From NCBI GenBank assembly GCA_019753235.1, contig JAIELF010000006.1, forward strand, positions 171,053-235,052: a DNA stretch of 64,000 nt. The letters run 5' to 3'. Of the stretch, positions 8,690-17,452 are shown in pieces (position 1 is the stretch's first letter; every line of letters begins with the position of its first letter). Made by a program: the position numbers and the translations under genes. This stretch comes from a bacterium (lineage in GTDB: Bacteria; Planctomycetota; Planctomycetia; Kolteriales; Kolteriaceae). The notes below the pieces were generated by a model. The model worked only from the letters and a program-made list of their open reading frames with translations. It was not told the DNA's origin and searched no databases.

Positions 8690-10816
8690 ATGGCCGACAA
8701 CACCAATCCACCGAAAGAAGAGTGGGGCTCGAAGCTGGGGGTGATTCTGGCGGTGGCGGGGTCGGCAGTCGGTCTGGGGAATTTTCTCCGTTTCCCGGGG
8801 AAGGCGGCCGACTACGGCGGCGGGGCCTTCATGATCCCCTACTTTTGCGCTCTGCTATTTCTCGGCATTCCGATCTGCTGGGTCGAATGGACGATGGGTC
8901 GCCGGGGAGGGCGGTTTGGCTTCAACTCGGCCCCGGGTATCTTCTCGGTTCTATGGAAGAACCCCATCAGCCCCTACCTCGGCTCGATTGGGCTCATGAT
9001 CCCTGTCGTCATCTACATGTACTACGTGTACATCGAGTCATGGTGCTTGATGTATGCCTGCTACTACTTGTTTGGCGCCTTCGATGAATTCGGGGCCAAC
9101 ACGTACGCTTTCAGTGATTTCTTCAACAAGTCGATCGGTGCCGAGGCCGATGGTTCGCTCTTCGCGAATGGCATCGCGCCGCTCTTCTGGTTCTTCCTGG
9201 CGACTTTCTTGATCAACTTCGTCGTAATCTACCGAGGACTCTCCCGCGGGATTGAGACATTCTGCAAGTGGGCACTGCCGATGCTGATCGTGGCGGCGCT
9301 GGTGTTGGTGGTTCGTGTGCTGACACTTCCGGAGCAGCCGGCCGCCTCTCCTTGGCAACGTGGGCTCTCGCAGGTCATCTCGGCCGACGAATGGTCGGCC
9401 CTTCGCGATCGTCTGATTCAGCCGACACTTGGCGCACCGGAAGGCGTAAGCCTGATTAAGGCGAAACTGGCGGAGTATTGCCAGCAACATGCTCATGATG
9501 CCGACCAAGGAAAAACGACGTTGTTGCTTGCTCCGCCGGTTGGCTTTCTAGAGACGGCGGCCGGCCTTGCTGTCGCCCGCGCCGAGATACGAAACGAAAA
9601 ACGGGGTCAGGCGTTTGTCGCTTGGATTCAGAAGACGCGCGAGGCTCTCTCGACCGATCAGAAAATCGAACTGGGCCGACTCGAACGAAAGCAGTCTCGT
9701 CTGGAGTATAAGAAAATCAATGACCCGGTCGCGGTGGCAGCGATCGAGCAAGCGCGCGAGACGATCTTGAAATCGCCGACATCGAGTGAGCCGATGCCGA
9801 GCTTGACCGAAGAGATGCAATCGCTGGGAATTGACGAAGCGACAGCGAAGAGAGCGCAACATCGCTCGGCCGCGATCGAACTGGCGGATTTGCCTCGCAC
9901 GGTGGCCAATGGGCTTGGATACATGTGGAATCCCGACTTCAAAGAGCTTTCTAATCCCGAAGTCTGGCTTGAGTCGGCCGGCCAAATCTTCTTCTCGCTG
10001 TCCGTGGGGTTCGGCGTCATCCTTAACTACGCCAGTTACCTCCGAAGAAAAGACGACGTCGTTCTGAGCGGATTGAGTGCGACGGCAACCAACGAGTTCT
10101 GCGAAGTCTGCTTGGGGGGGATGGTTGCGATCCCGGCAACGTTTGTTTTCTTGGGGACGGCGATGACGATCGACGTGATCAATAAGGGTTCGACTTTCGG
10201 TCTGGGATTCACGACGTTGCCGACCGTGTTCGCCGGTATGCCGTGGGGTCGATGGTTTGCGGTGGCGTGGTTCGGTTTGTTGTTTCTCGCGGGCATTACC
10301 AGTTCACTTTCGATGTTGCAGCCGGCCATCGCTTTCCTGGAGGAGGGGTTCGGTCTGAAACGACGAGCCAGTGTCGCGGGGCTCGGATTTGTGACATTGA
10401 TCGGAGCTCTGGCGGTTGTTTATTTTTCGCACGAGACGACGGTTTTAAGCACGATGGATTATTGGGTCGGGACGTTCATGATCTACATGCTCGCCATGAT
10501 TCAAGTGATCCTCTTCGGATGGGTGATCGGAATGGAGGAGGGGATGAAGGAAGCACACCTGGGTGCGCAGATGACGATCCCCCGAATCTTCCGTTTTGTG
10601 ATCAAATATGTCACGCCGGCATACTTGCTGATTATCTTTGTCGCCTGGCTGTTCCAGAACGCCCCGGCCGAGGTCGCGAAGATTCGACAAGGCGGGCCGG
10701 TCCTAGTGACGGTGATCGCGATGGTCGCCTTCTTTGCATTTTTGAATCTGACGATCTATTTGGCGGTGCGAGAGTGGCGAGGTCGCCCCCGGCCATCCGC
10801 GGAGGTAGAAGCATGA
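8690..10816 (+). CDS. Sodium-dependent symporter, NSS/SNF family, with a large extra loop
   Basis: 708 residues; relatives import amino acids or related solutes with Na+. The unwound TM1 signature AVAGSAVGLGNFLRFPG is at residues 21-37, and GQIFFSLSVGFG (about 431-442) marks TM6. Prokaryotic NSS proteins are usually 450-550 residues. The excess is a hydrophilic insert at about residues 214-405, between TM5 and the NPDF...VW block that precedes TM6, meaning the third extracellular loop. The insert is charged and helical-looking, with Lys/Glu/Gln-rich stretches. The stop overlaps the start of a 53-residue one-TM protein resembling MetS, the small subunit of MetPS transporters. Substrate is not assignable; planctomycete homologues are often labelled sodium:calcium symporter. 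Confidence 0.9.
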   Translation: MADNTNPPKEEWGSKLGVILAVAGSAVGLGNFLRFPGKAADYGGGAFMIPYFCALLFLGIPICWVEWTMGRRGGRFGFNSAPGIFSVLWKNPISPYLGSIGLMIPVVIYMYYVYIESWCLMYACYYLFGAFDEFGANTYAFSDFFNKSIGAEADGSLFANGIAPLFWFFLATFLINFVVIYRGLSRGIETFCKWALPMLIVAALVLVVRVLTLPEQPAASPWQRGLSQVISADEWSALRDRLIQPTLGAPEGVSLIKAKLAEYCQQHAHDADQGKTTLLLAPPVGFLETAAGLAVARAEIRNEKRGQAFVAWIQKTREALSTDQKIELGRLERKQSRLEYKKINDPVAVAAIEQARETILKSPTSSEPMPSLTEEMQSLGIDEATAKRAQHRSAAIELADLPRTVANGLGYMWNPDFKELSNPEVWLESAGQIFFSLSVGFGVILNYASYLRRKDDVVLSGLSATATNEFCEVCLGGMVAIPATFVFLGTAMTIDVINKGSTFGLGFTTLPTVFAGMPWGRWFAVAWFGLLFLAGITSSLSMLQPAIAFLEEGFGLKRRASVAGLGFVTLIGALAVVYFSHETTVLSTMDYWVGTFMIYMLAMIQVILFGWVIGMEEGMKEAHLGAQMTIPRIFRFVIKYVTPAYLLIIFVAWLFQNAPAEVAKIRQGGPVLVTVIAMVAFFAFLNLTIYLAVREWRGRPRPSAEVEA

Positions 10817-10974
10817 CGACGACCGGCATGGCCATGATGGTGATGAGCAACTTGGTGATTGTCACCTTGACGGCCTATTGTTTCTGGCGGGTTTTGACGT
10901 CGCCCGATCCAGAAGAAACCGAGCACGCGCCCCTCGAGATAGATACCCGCGATGACGACACGCCCCGAGACTAA
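10813..10974 (+). CDS. MetS-like small subunit of the NSS transporter
   Basis: 53 residues, below the length many gene finders accept. The ATG overlaps the symporter stop (ATGA), so it is translationally coupled. It has one hydrophobic segment (about residues 6-27, including VMSNLVIVTLTAYCFWRVL) followed by an acidic soluble tail rich in Asp and Glu. In Corynebacterium, the NSS transporter MetP needs a MetS protein of similar size and layout, encoded immediately downstream. The same place, size, topology and coupling make this the probable equivalent, although sequence identity to MetS could not be checked. Confidence 0.7.
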   Translation: MTTTGMAMMVMSNLVIVTLTAYCFWRVLTSPDPEETEHAPLEIDTRDDDTPRD

Positions 10975-11011
10975 CAGAGCACGTGTCACGAGTAATCACG
11001 TTGTTTGACGA

Positions 11012-11935
11012 TCAAGTTCTTGCTTCGCGCGCTCGAGCCAAGCAGCCCTGCATGACTCCTTGAGCATAGGCCAAACGACCCAGCAAAAGTTGAGGCAATC
11101 CCAGCGTCGCCTGCAAAGGACGTTCGCTTAGCCACGCTCTCCAGACCAAGAGGGTGTAGCCTCCCACGATGGCAGGCAGAAATAGGATTTGTTTCCAGGG
11201 CTCTTTGGGAAAGAGAAACGAGTACTTCAATCCCCTGATCTTCCCGCGCACAAAAGGTGCATGAAAACCCCAACGATACATGTGGGTCATGTAGCCACGC
11301 AGGGTGGTTCGGTCTTGATGGAAGACGACCGCGGTCGGCACAAACGCCAGCGACAAATTCGCTTGCTTGAGTGCGTGACAGAAGAGGACATCTTCTCCGG
11401 TATGTGTCAGGCCCGGATCCCAACGAAGTTGATGCGTGATCCAAACTTTCTCCCGATCAACGGAAAAGTTGAGACTGGGGAGGTACTCGGGCGGCTTGGT
11501 ATTGTTGACGCTCGGGTGAGCATTGAACCAACTACTCAAGTGATCGACGAGTTGCCAAGAGCACAAGGCCGGCTCGCCGAGAGGCCGAACGCTTCCCCCT
11601 GCCGCCGCCAAGCCCGGTTGATCGCGGTACGCCTGCACGTGCTTCTCGAGCAGGTCCGGAGCAACATCGAGATCGGAATCGAGAAAGAGAATTATCCTTC
11701 CCTTGGCTTGGTCGGCCCCCAGATTGCGAGCGGCGCCTGGTCCCATTCGGTTCTGCTTGAGAAGGATCACTCGGTCGAATTGCCCGGCGATTTCGCAGGA
11801 GGGGTCCGTCGAACCGTCATCGACGAGAAAGATTTCGTACTGCTTGGGCGCAATCGATTGTTGAGACAAGCTGCGCAGCAAACGAGGCAGCGTATTGGCC
11901 GCATTAAAACAGGGGATGACGACCGAGATCTCCAA
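11012..11935 (-). CDS. Glycosyltransferase family 2
   Basis: About 307 residues of a GT-A fold enzyme that uses a nucleotide sugar. The N-terminal block ISVVIPCFNAANTLPRLL is typical of GT2, VDDGSTD follows, and the metal-binding acidic motif is LFLDSDLD. TGEDVLF and a TM-like C-terminal stretch (ILFLPAIVGGYTLLVW) complete the pattern. No ATG exists near the N-terminus. I chose the TTG at 11935 because GAGGG lies five bases upstream; a TTG at 11947 is the alternative. Both lie at or just after the U tract of an intrinsic terminator (11944-11977), so expression probably depends on readthrough from the radical SAM gene 45 bases upstream. Confidence 0.8.
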   Translation of the reverse strand: MEISVVIPCFNAANTLPRLLRSLSQQSIAPKQYEIFLVDDGSTDPSCEIAGQFDRVILLKQNRMGPGAARNLGADQAKGRIILFLDSDLDVAPDLLEKHVQAYRDQPGLAAAGGSVRPLGEPALCSWQLVDHLSSWFNAHPSVNNTKPPEYLPSLNFSVDREKVWITHQLRWDPGLTHTGEDVLFCHALKQANLSLAFVPTAVVFHQDRTTLRGYMTHMYRWGFHAPFVRGKIRGLKYSFLFPKEPWKQILFLPAIVGGYTLLVWRAWLSERPLQATLGLPQLLLGRLAYAQGVMQGCLARAREART

Positions 11936-11943
11936 TCGCGCCC

Positions 11944-11977
11944 TCAAAAAACAAAGCCAGTCCGCGGGCGACTGGCT
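11944..11977 (-). terminator. Intrinsic terminator between radical SAM and GT2 genes
   Basis: On the minus strand AGCCAGTC (from 11977) pairs perfectly with GACTGGCT (ending 11955) around a 7-base loop, followed at once by TTGTTTTTTG. This 8-bp stem with a T tract is a textbook Rho-independent terminator. It is oddly placed: it ends at the start region of the next gene on the same strand, so it is either a genuine end point or an attenuator. Confidence 0.82.
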
Positions 11978-11992
11978 TGTCTTCGTCGATCG

Positions 11993-13003
11993 TTACACTG
12001 TTTGGTGCAGCAGATGGGGGATGCTTGCCGGACGAAACATGATGCTGTCAAACATCGCGCAATTGTGCGTGCAATGGCACTTTTTATGCTTGATATCCCG
12101 CACTTGCTGCTTGAATTCGGGACTCGAGCGAATCTCCTCGAAGGACTTTTCCTTGATGTTGCCGACCGGCGGTAGCATTTCGCAGCTCGATACCGAACCA
12201 TCTCCCATCACGACAATATGAGCCTGCCCCGCCAGACAAGGAATCACCTGTGTCTCTTGCTCGATGGTTTTGAGCGAGACGTTCCAAAGATACTTGTGAT
12301 AGTTGCGGAGCATTCTCGCCATGAAGCCCCCCTTGCCGTACCCGTACGTACCGAGAATTTTGAAGATCTCGGGCGCGATCGCCCGAAGTTCTTGGATCGG
12401 TGGCAAGCCGAACTCAGGGTTCATGGGGTCGCCACGAAGAAGAATGACTGAATGAAAGTCAGGTTCTCGGCCCCGGACTTCTTTCATGAGATCAAGGATC
12501 TGATCGAAGTTGGCGCGGTTGATCACCGTATTGATCTTGATCGACACGCCCCCCAGCTTGCGAAGTTCGCCGAAAGTGTGCCAGACTTGTTCCCAATTCC
12601 CCGGCGCGTTGCGGATTTCTTCGTGCTTTTCTTTGAGTCCGTCCAACGACAACGAAATAGTGATCTGCCCGCGCGATTGTTGCTTCATCTTTTGGACTTG
12701 CTTGATGACCAAGTCCGGCAGCGAACCGTTGGTCGGGATTTGGAGAACTTCGTAGTTGAAGCAAGAGATGATGTCGGCCAGATCCTTCCGGAGGAACGGT
12801 TCACCGCCGGCGATGTCCAGCCAAAAGAGGTCGGGCATCTGCTTGCCCAGCCGTTGGTAATCCTCGATCTTGAGATCGCGTTTCGGCGAAAAATCGATGA
12901 AGCAATGATTGCAACGAAAATTGCAATGATTGGTGACGTGAACAATCGCATGCTTCAGATTTTTACGAAGCAGGTAATCCGAATAATGTTGGAGGAACTG
13001 CAC
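11993..13003 (-). CDS. Radical SAM/SPASM-like protein
   Basis: 336 residues. The Fe-S binding CxxxCxxC motif, CNFRCNHC, is at residues 27-34 (C27, C31, C34), and the SAM-binding GGEP motif at 66-69. A C-terminal cysteine-rich segment (IPCLAG..., SSCEML, KKCHCTHNC) suggests an auxiliary cluster like SPASM or twitch domains. The GTG start follows GGGGAG at nine bases. Such enzymes modify peptides, sugars or lipids by radical chemistry; the neighbouring GT2 and nearby glycan genes suggest a role in sugar or lipid modification, but no substrate can be read. An intrinsic terminator follows directly. Confidence 0.85.
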   Translation of the reverse strand: MQFLQHYSDYLLRKNLKHAIVHVTNHCNFRCNHCFIDFSPKRDLKIEDYQRLGKQMPDLFWLDIAGGEPFLRKDLADIISCFNYEVLQIPTNGSLPDLVIKQVQKMKQQSRGQITISLSLDGLKEKHEEIRNAPGNWEQVWHTFGELRKLGGVSIKINTVINRANFDQILDLMKEVRGREPDFHSVILLRGDPMNPEFGLPPIQELRAIAPEIFKILGTYGYGKGGFMARMLRNYHKYLWNVSLKTIEQETQVIPCLAGQAHIVVMGDGSVSSCEMLPPVGNIKEKSFEEIRSSPEFKQQVRDIKHKKCHCTHNCAMFDSIMFRPASIPHLLHQTV

Positions 13004-13691
13004 GCTTCTACTCTCCCCTCTGCCCAGACCATCCCAATTCGCGGATCTCGGTTGTCGTCTCGACCATGCCCCAGCCGGTCAGAGGTCGAGAATATGCATT
13101 CGATAAAAGGGACGGGTTGGGACCGTCGAGAAACACGCGGCCGGCTGGAAGAGTCCCAGCCCAGAATTGCCTCTCCGTCCTCTTTATACGGAGCCTCTAC
13201 TGTTGGAAACATAGGCGCCTGTCTCGGCCAGGTCAACGAAGCATCCGCGCCTCTCAAACTAACCCGAAAATTGGGAGACATTCCCGCAGGGCCCGTGGTA
13301 TTATCGAGACCCCCATCGGAGAAGACCGGGTCCAGGTGCACGGAACCAGGGCTGATTTGAAGCCTCTTGGGTTGCGGTGCCAGAGCGGTCAGATTGGGGT
13401 AAGCCGGTTGATGGATCGTGATGGGGAGGAGTTCCTCGCCGAGAGGTCATTTCTGTTACCTCCTGGGCGGGTCCCCCTGTGGAGACGAATTCTCCTGCGA
13501 TGCAGGAGGGCGAAGATGGGCAAAAGTGGCCCATTCCGCTTACAGAAAATGGGGGAGCGTGACTCCTCCGCGTTCATCTCCCTGTGGCTCGAAAAGTAGG
13601 GCCAGCGCGAATCTAAGCCGACCGTCAAAGGCAAGCAAATCGTCCTAAGTCGTCGTCAGCCGGCCCGATTCGGCAAATGGGGTAGAACGTC
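13004..13691. other. 688-base gap with clustered hairpins, no convincing gene
   Basis: This divergent region separates the radical SAM gene from the methyltransferase-GT2 fusion. Frames crossing it (for example 13066-13599 plus) show random-looking Arg-rich translations and no motif. The right half (13370-13600) is rich in short perfect hairpins, listed separately. No tRNA T-loop, tmRNA or SRP signature was found. Confidence 0.5.
13492..13570 (+). ncRNA. Candidate structured RNA or leader, unproven
   Basis: Three consecutive stem-loops are visible: CTCCTGC-GAT-GCAGGAG (13492-13508), ATGGGC-loop-GCCCAT (13516-13534), and GGGGGAG-CGTGA-CTCCTCC (about 13551-13568). They lie 120-200 bases upstream of the methyltransferase-GT2 start on its strand. 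Consecutive perfect hairpins are compatible with a small RNA or a regulatory leader. No match to a known RNA family was recognised. Confidence 0.28.
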
Positions 13692-15170
13692 ATGCTTTCA
13701 TTGGCACCAGTTGATCGGCCGACGCTCGATCCCAAAAATGTCGAGCCGACCACGTTCGAGTCTTACTCCCAAAAAATGAGGGAGTTCTTTGATCAGTTTG
13801 CAAAGGTCCGACAGAGTTGGCGGCCGGCCGGCTATCACGATCTCGTTCAGCAGTACTATCAGTTTTACATCACCCCCGGAGCCAAGATCCTCGAGATCGG
13901 CTGCGGTCAGGGGCAACTTTTAGCCGGCCTGCAGCCCAGCGTCGGGGTCGGGATCGACATTAGCCCCGAGATGATTGCCCGAGCTAAAGAAATGCACGCG
14001 GGCCAGGATCATCTCGAGTTTCACTGTCAGCCGGCCGAGTCTCTTTCGCTGGCCGATCAAGACTTCGATTACATCATTCTTTCCGATACCCTCTCCTACG
14101 TTTACGACATCGAGATGGTGCTTCGGCAAGTCAAACGGTATTGCCGACCGAACACACGCATCATCACGAACTTCTACTCTCGGCTTTGGCAGCCGATTTT
14201 GTCGACTCTGGAGTGGCTGGGGCTGAAGTATCCGCAGCCTTTGCTGAATTGGGTCACTCCCGCGGACGTGAAGAATCTACTCGAAGTGACAGGCTTCGAA
14301 GTGGTTCAGTACGACTTACGGATGTTGCTGCCGGCCCATGTGCCGGTAGTCGGGAACCTGCTCAATCGTTTTCTGGGATCGTTGCCTGGGATTCGGCACT
14401 TCTGTTTGACGAACTGGTTTGTCGCGCGAGTACCCTCGCCACTGCCGGCTGATGTCGGGGTTTCCGTCATTTGCCCCTGCCGAAACGAGGCCGGCAACAT
14501 TCAATCGATTGTCGATCGTTTTCCTGATTTTGGCATCCCGGCCGAGCTTGTCTTCGTCGAGGGGAACTCGAAGGACGGGACGCTGGACGAATGCCATCGC
14601 GTTGCCCAGGCGACCGCCGAGAAAGAAATCTCCGTCTATCAGCAGACCGGTAAAGGGAAGGGGGATGCCGTCCGTTTGGGGTTCGACAAGGCCCGGTATG
14701 ACATTCTTGTGATCTTAGATGCAGACATGACCGTGCCGCCGGAAGACCTTCCGCGATTCGTGAAAGTTCTGCGGGAAGGTCGGGGCGAGTTCATCAATGG
14801 TTCGCGATTGGTCTATGCCATGGAAGGCGAGGCAATGCGCTTTCTGAATCTTCTGGGGAACAAATTCTTCAGCGTCTTGATCAGCTATTTGCTGGGTCAA
14901 TCTTTGAAGGATACGCTTTGCGGCACGAAGGTTCTCACGCGAGAGAACTATCGCCGGCTGGTTAGACAACGATCGTATTTCGGCGACTTCGATCCTTTCG
15001 GCGACTTTGATCTTCTTTTCGGAGCAGCCAAGCTTTCGTTGAGAATTGTCGATTTTCCCATTCGCTACCGCGCTCGAACGTACGGCGAAACGCAGATCAG
15101 TCGATTCACTCACGGGTGGATGCTGCTCAAGATGTGCGGGTTCGCGATGCTGAAACTCCGTTGCCGATAG
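13692..15170 (+). CDS. Fusion of SAM methyltransferase and GT2 glycosyltransferase
   Basis: 492 residues in two domains. Residues about 45-240 are a class I methyltransferase with the SAM-binding ILEIGCGQG motif at about 66-74, followed by GIDISPEMI and a DYIILSDTL post-motif. Residues about 255-492 are a GT-A fold of the DPM/polyprenol-phosphate branch: VSVICPCRNEAGN, EGNSKDGT, the metal-binding LDADM motif, and GSRLVY. The fusion implies that methylation and glycosyl transfer act on the same or successive intermediates. The ATG start has only a weak GGGG upstream. The next gene on this strand, a membrane glycosyltransferase that would use polyprenol-linked sugar, fits a donor-making role. 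Confidence 0.85.
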   Translation: MLSLAPVDRPTLDPKNVEPTTFESYSQKMREFFDQFAKVRQSWRPAGYHDLVQQYYQFYITPGAKILEIGCGQGQLLAGLQPSVGVGIDISPEMIARAKEMHAGQDHLEFHCQPAESLSLADQDFDYIILSDTLSYVYDIEMVLRQVKRYCRPNTRIITNFYSRLWQPILSTLEWLGLKYPQPLLNWVTPADVKNLLEVTGFEVVQYDLRMLLPAHVPVVGNLLNRFLGSLPGIRHFCLTNWFVARVPSPLPADVGVSVICPCRNEAGNIQSIVDRFPDFGIPAELVFVEGNSKDGTLDECHRVAQATAEKEISVYQQTGKGKGDAVRLGFDKARYDILVILDADMTVPPEDLPRFVKVLREGRGEFINGSRLVYAMEGEAMRFLNLLGNKFFSVLISYLLGQSLKDTLCGTKVLTRENYRRLVRQRSYFGDFDPFGDFDLLFGAAKLSLRIVDFPIRYRARTYGETQISRFTHGWMLLKMCGFAMLKLRCR

Positions 15171-15355
15171 CTTGATCAAGATCAGAACTTCGCTTGCTCG
15201 CTAGGTCGCGGCATTAAGGGAAATCTGTAAACCATCTTTGCAGCAAGCCGACGGATCGAATCGATCGAGGACGCGGGCCGGTGGGCTGATTCTCACGGTG
15301 CTTCCGAAGGCGGTCTTCAATCCGACTTTCGATCGCAGAAACATAGCGGGTCATG

Positions 15356-17452
15356 ATGGTGAATCAGGGTCGTTCCGATCGATTTCGTCGATCACTGGCT
15401 ATCCTTGTGTTTCTCTTTGTTCTCGGCAGTCGGCTGGGCAATTGGCAAGCTGTCACGGACGATCCCGCCAATGGTCGGCCTCTTTACTATGCCGTGCGGG
15501 GCGTTCCTTACTCTGATGCGATGGCCTACGAATTGGCCGCGGCCGAGGTCTCCGAGGGACGCGACGTCATGGAGTGGTGGCGAACCCGCCGCCAGCTTTG
15601 GCCTTATTTTCTGGCCTGCTTTTACACTTGGACCGGTCCCAACTTTGACGTCGCTCGGGCTGTCGATGTCGGGTGTAGTGTTGCCACGGTGATGCTTCTT
15701 TATTTGGCCGTCGAGCGATTGTTGGGCTGGCCGGTGGCCGTGGCCAGTGCCATCGCGATGGCACTCGATCCCAATTTACAGGGGATGTCGCTTACGTTGC
15801 TGAGCGAGACATTTGGTTTATTCCTTTTGGCCTGGCACTTCGAAAGGCTGGTGACAAGCGCGACAACGAGCTGGCTGGGACTGGTGGTCAGCGGCATCAT
15901 GCTGGCTCTCTCCAACGTCGCTCGTTCTTTAACGCTATTTGTTGTTCCTTTTGACATGCTGGCGCTCGTCTTGTTCTCGCGCCGCCGTGGACTCTCGTGG
16001 TTGGCCGGCTTTCAATCAGCCCTCGCCTTCGCCTTGGGCGTTGCCGTGGTCGTCGGTCCTTACACCTACATGCAGTACATACGGACGGGGATCGCCTCGA
16101 TGTCCGACAACATGGCGATGCATTTGTATTGCGCAACGTCGACGCGGTTTCCCGTTTGGACGCACGATGTAGAGTTGGTCCCCATTGAAGCTGGCATCAA
16201 CGATACCAAAGGGAAGTACGATTTCTTCATGAAGGGAGCCAAGGAACAATTCGCGAAGGATCCGGCCGTCTTTTTTCGCAATGTGTCGGCCAGCATGGTG
16301 CCTCCGTGGAAAGACGTTCTCGCCGTGAGCAGTTGGCCCTTCTGGCCGGCGGTGGTTCTGATCGCCATTTTTCTTTTGGTGATCCACTCTCTTTTTTCTG
16401 GGGCGCCAGGGCGGCCGAGCAGCTTGGTCGGGGTGAACGTCTGGGGCTTGGTCCTGGCGATGACACTTTGGGGCCTGCATGAACGAGTTCCCAACGGATT
16501 GTTTATCTTCTTAATGGTGTCGGCAGTGGTGCGAAGCCTTTGGGTGCGCGACGACGAATCGCTGTGGGTGACGCTGTTGGGTGGGATCGTCATCATCACG
16601 AGCGGCGTCTTCGTCTACTGGGCCGAAGATCGTCTGTCGATCTTTCTGCAGCCGTTCGCGGTGATCTTGGCTGTTGCGGGTGTTCGAGCGATCTATCGAC
16701 TGGGGCCGGCCATCGTTTCGGTGGTGGCGGGCCGATCTCTTCCCTGCGATCTTCCTGCCGAGTCTTCGATCCGACCGGGTTGGCGGCCTTACATCGTCAC
16801 GCTATTTGCCCTGTTCATCTTCGTCAGCGGAACAAGATTGGTCTGGGCGAGAATAGTGTCTCCGCAACCAGAAAAGGTAGTTCCCGCGGGTAGGGTAAGT
16901 TGCGAATCGTTCGAGGAGATCATTCGATTCGCGGTGCGCGAACGCCCGCATCTCTTCCTGGCACCAGAGATTGAACTTGCCAAGCAACCAACATCTCCTG
17001 ATGCTGACCTGACCGTTTTAACGAGCCCGGCAGGTCAAGATTGGCGAAAAGATGGTCGGTTAGTGGTGGCCTACGGGCATGTTGATCGGCACTGTTACCA
17101 CTTCCCGAAAGGGATTCGGTCGGCCAACGGTAATCGGTTCTTCAGCTATCGTGAGTACGAGCGCTCGGTCTTTTCCTTCCGAGGTCATTACGGTTGCCGA
17201 GGAGGGTACTGGAACGAGTTGGCCATTTTCCCGGGGCCCGAGCCGCGAGATCACGTCGGCGAATCTTACATCGTCATCGGCCGAGACAGTTATCAGCCCA
17301 ATAACCGATATCAGGAGTACGTCACAGAACTGCTCATGATGCTCCCGTACGATGCGGACACCGGTGCATTCGATCTGAGCCGAGCGGTCTTTGCGGATAA
17401 CCCGGCCCACCAAGCCATCCTTCAACGATTGACCGAGAAGCGATCCCAATAA
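15356..17452 (+). CDS. Polytopic membrane glycosyltransferase-like protein (GT39/ArnT-like)
   Basis: 698 residues from the second of two adjacent ATG codons; an ATG one codon earlier is equally possible. After one N-terminal hydrophobic segment there is a loop with VPYSDAMAYE (residues 50-59), the acidic pair expected in the first extracytoplasmic loop of GT-C enzymes. Roughly ten further hydrophobic segments follow, then a soluble C-terminal domain from about residue 500. It probably uses a polyprenol-phosphate sugar, perhaps the product of the adjacent fusion protein. Its stop directly abuts that of the convergent secreted protein. Confidence 0.75.
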   Translation: MVNQGRSDRFRRSLAILVFLFVLGSRLGNWQAVTDDPANGRPLYYAVRGVPYSDAMAYELAAAEVSEGRDVMEWWRTRRQLWPYFLACFYTWTGPNFDVARAVDVGCSVATVMLLYLAVERLLGWPVAVASAIAMALDPNLQGMSLTLLSETFGLFLLAWHFERLVTSATTSWLGLVVSGIMLALSNVARSLTLFVVPFDMLALVLFSRRRGLSWLAGFQSALAFALGVAVVVGPYTYMQYIRTGIASMSDNMAMHLYCATSTRFPVWTHDVELVPIEAGINDTKGKYDFFMKGAKEQFAKDPAVFFRNVSASMVPPWKDVLAVSSWPFWPAVVLIAIFLLVIHSLFSGAPGRPSSLVGVNVWGLVLAMTLWGLHERVPNGLFIFLMVSAVVRSLWVRDDESLWVTLLGGIVIITSGVFVYWAEDRLSIFLQPFAVILAVAGVRAIYRLGPAIVSVVAGRSLPCDLPAESSIRPGWRPYIVTLFALFIFVSGTRLVWARIVSPQPEKVVPAGRVSCESFEEIIRFAVRERPHLFLAPEIELAKQPTSPDADLTVLTSPAGQDWRKDGRLVVAYGHVDRHCYHFPKGIRSANGNRFFSYREYERSVFSFRGHYGCRGGYWNELAIFPGPEPRDHVGESYIVIGRDSYQPNNRYQEYVTELLMMLPYDADTGAFDLSRAVFADNPAHQAILQRLTEKRSQ

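Noticed and set aside
13371..13460. Possible tRNA-Ser/Leu-like stretch
   Set aside because: A GCCAGAGCGGTCAGA D-arm-like run is present, but there is no anticodon stem, T-loop or acceptor pairing.
13066..13599. 177-codon rightward frame in the 13.0-13.7 kb gap
   Set aside because: Arg/Ser-rich with no recognisable block, and it crosses the hairpin cluster.
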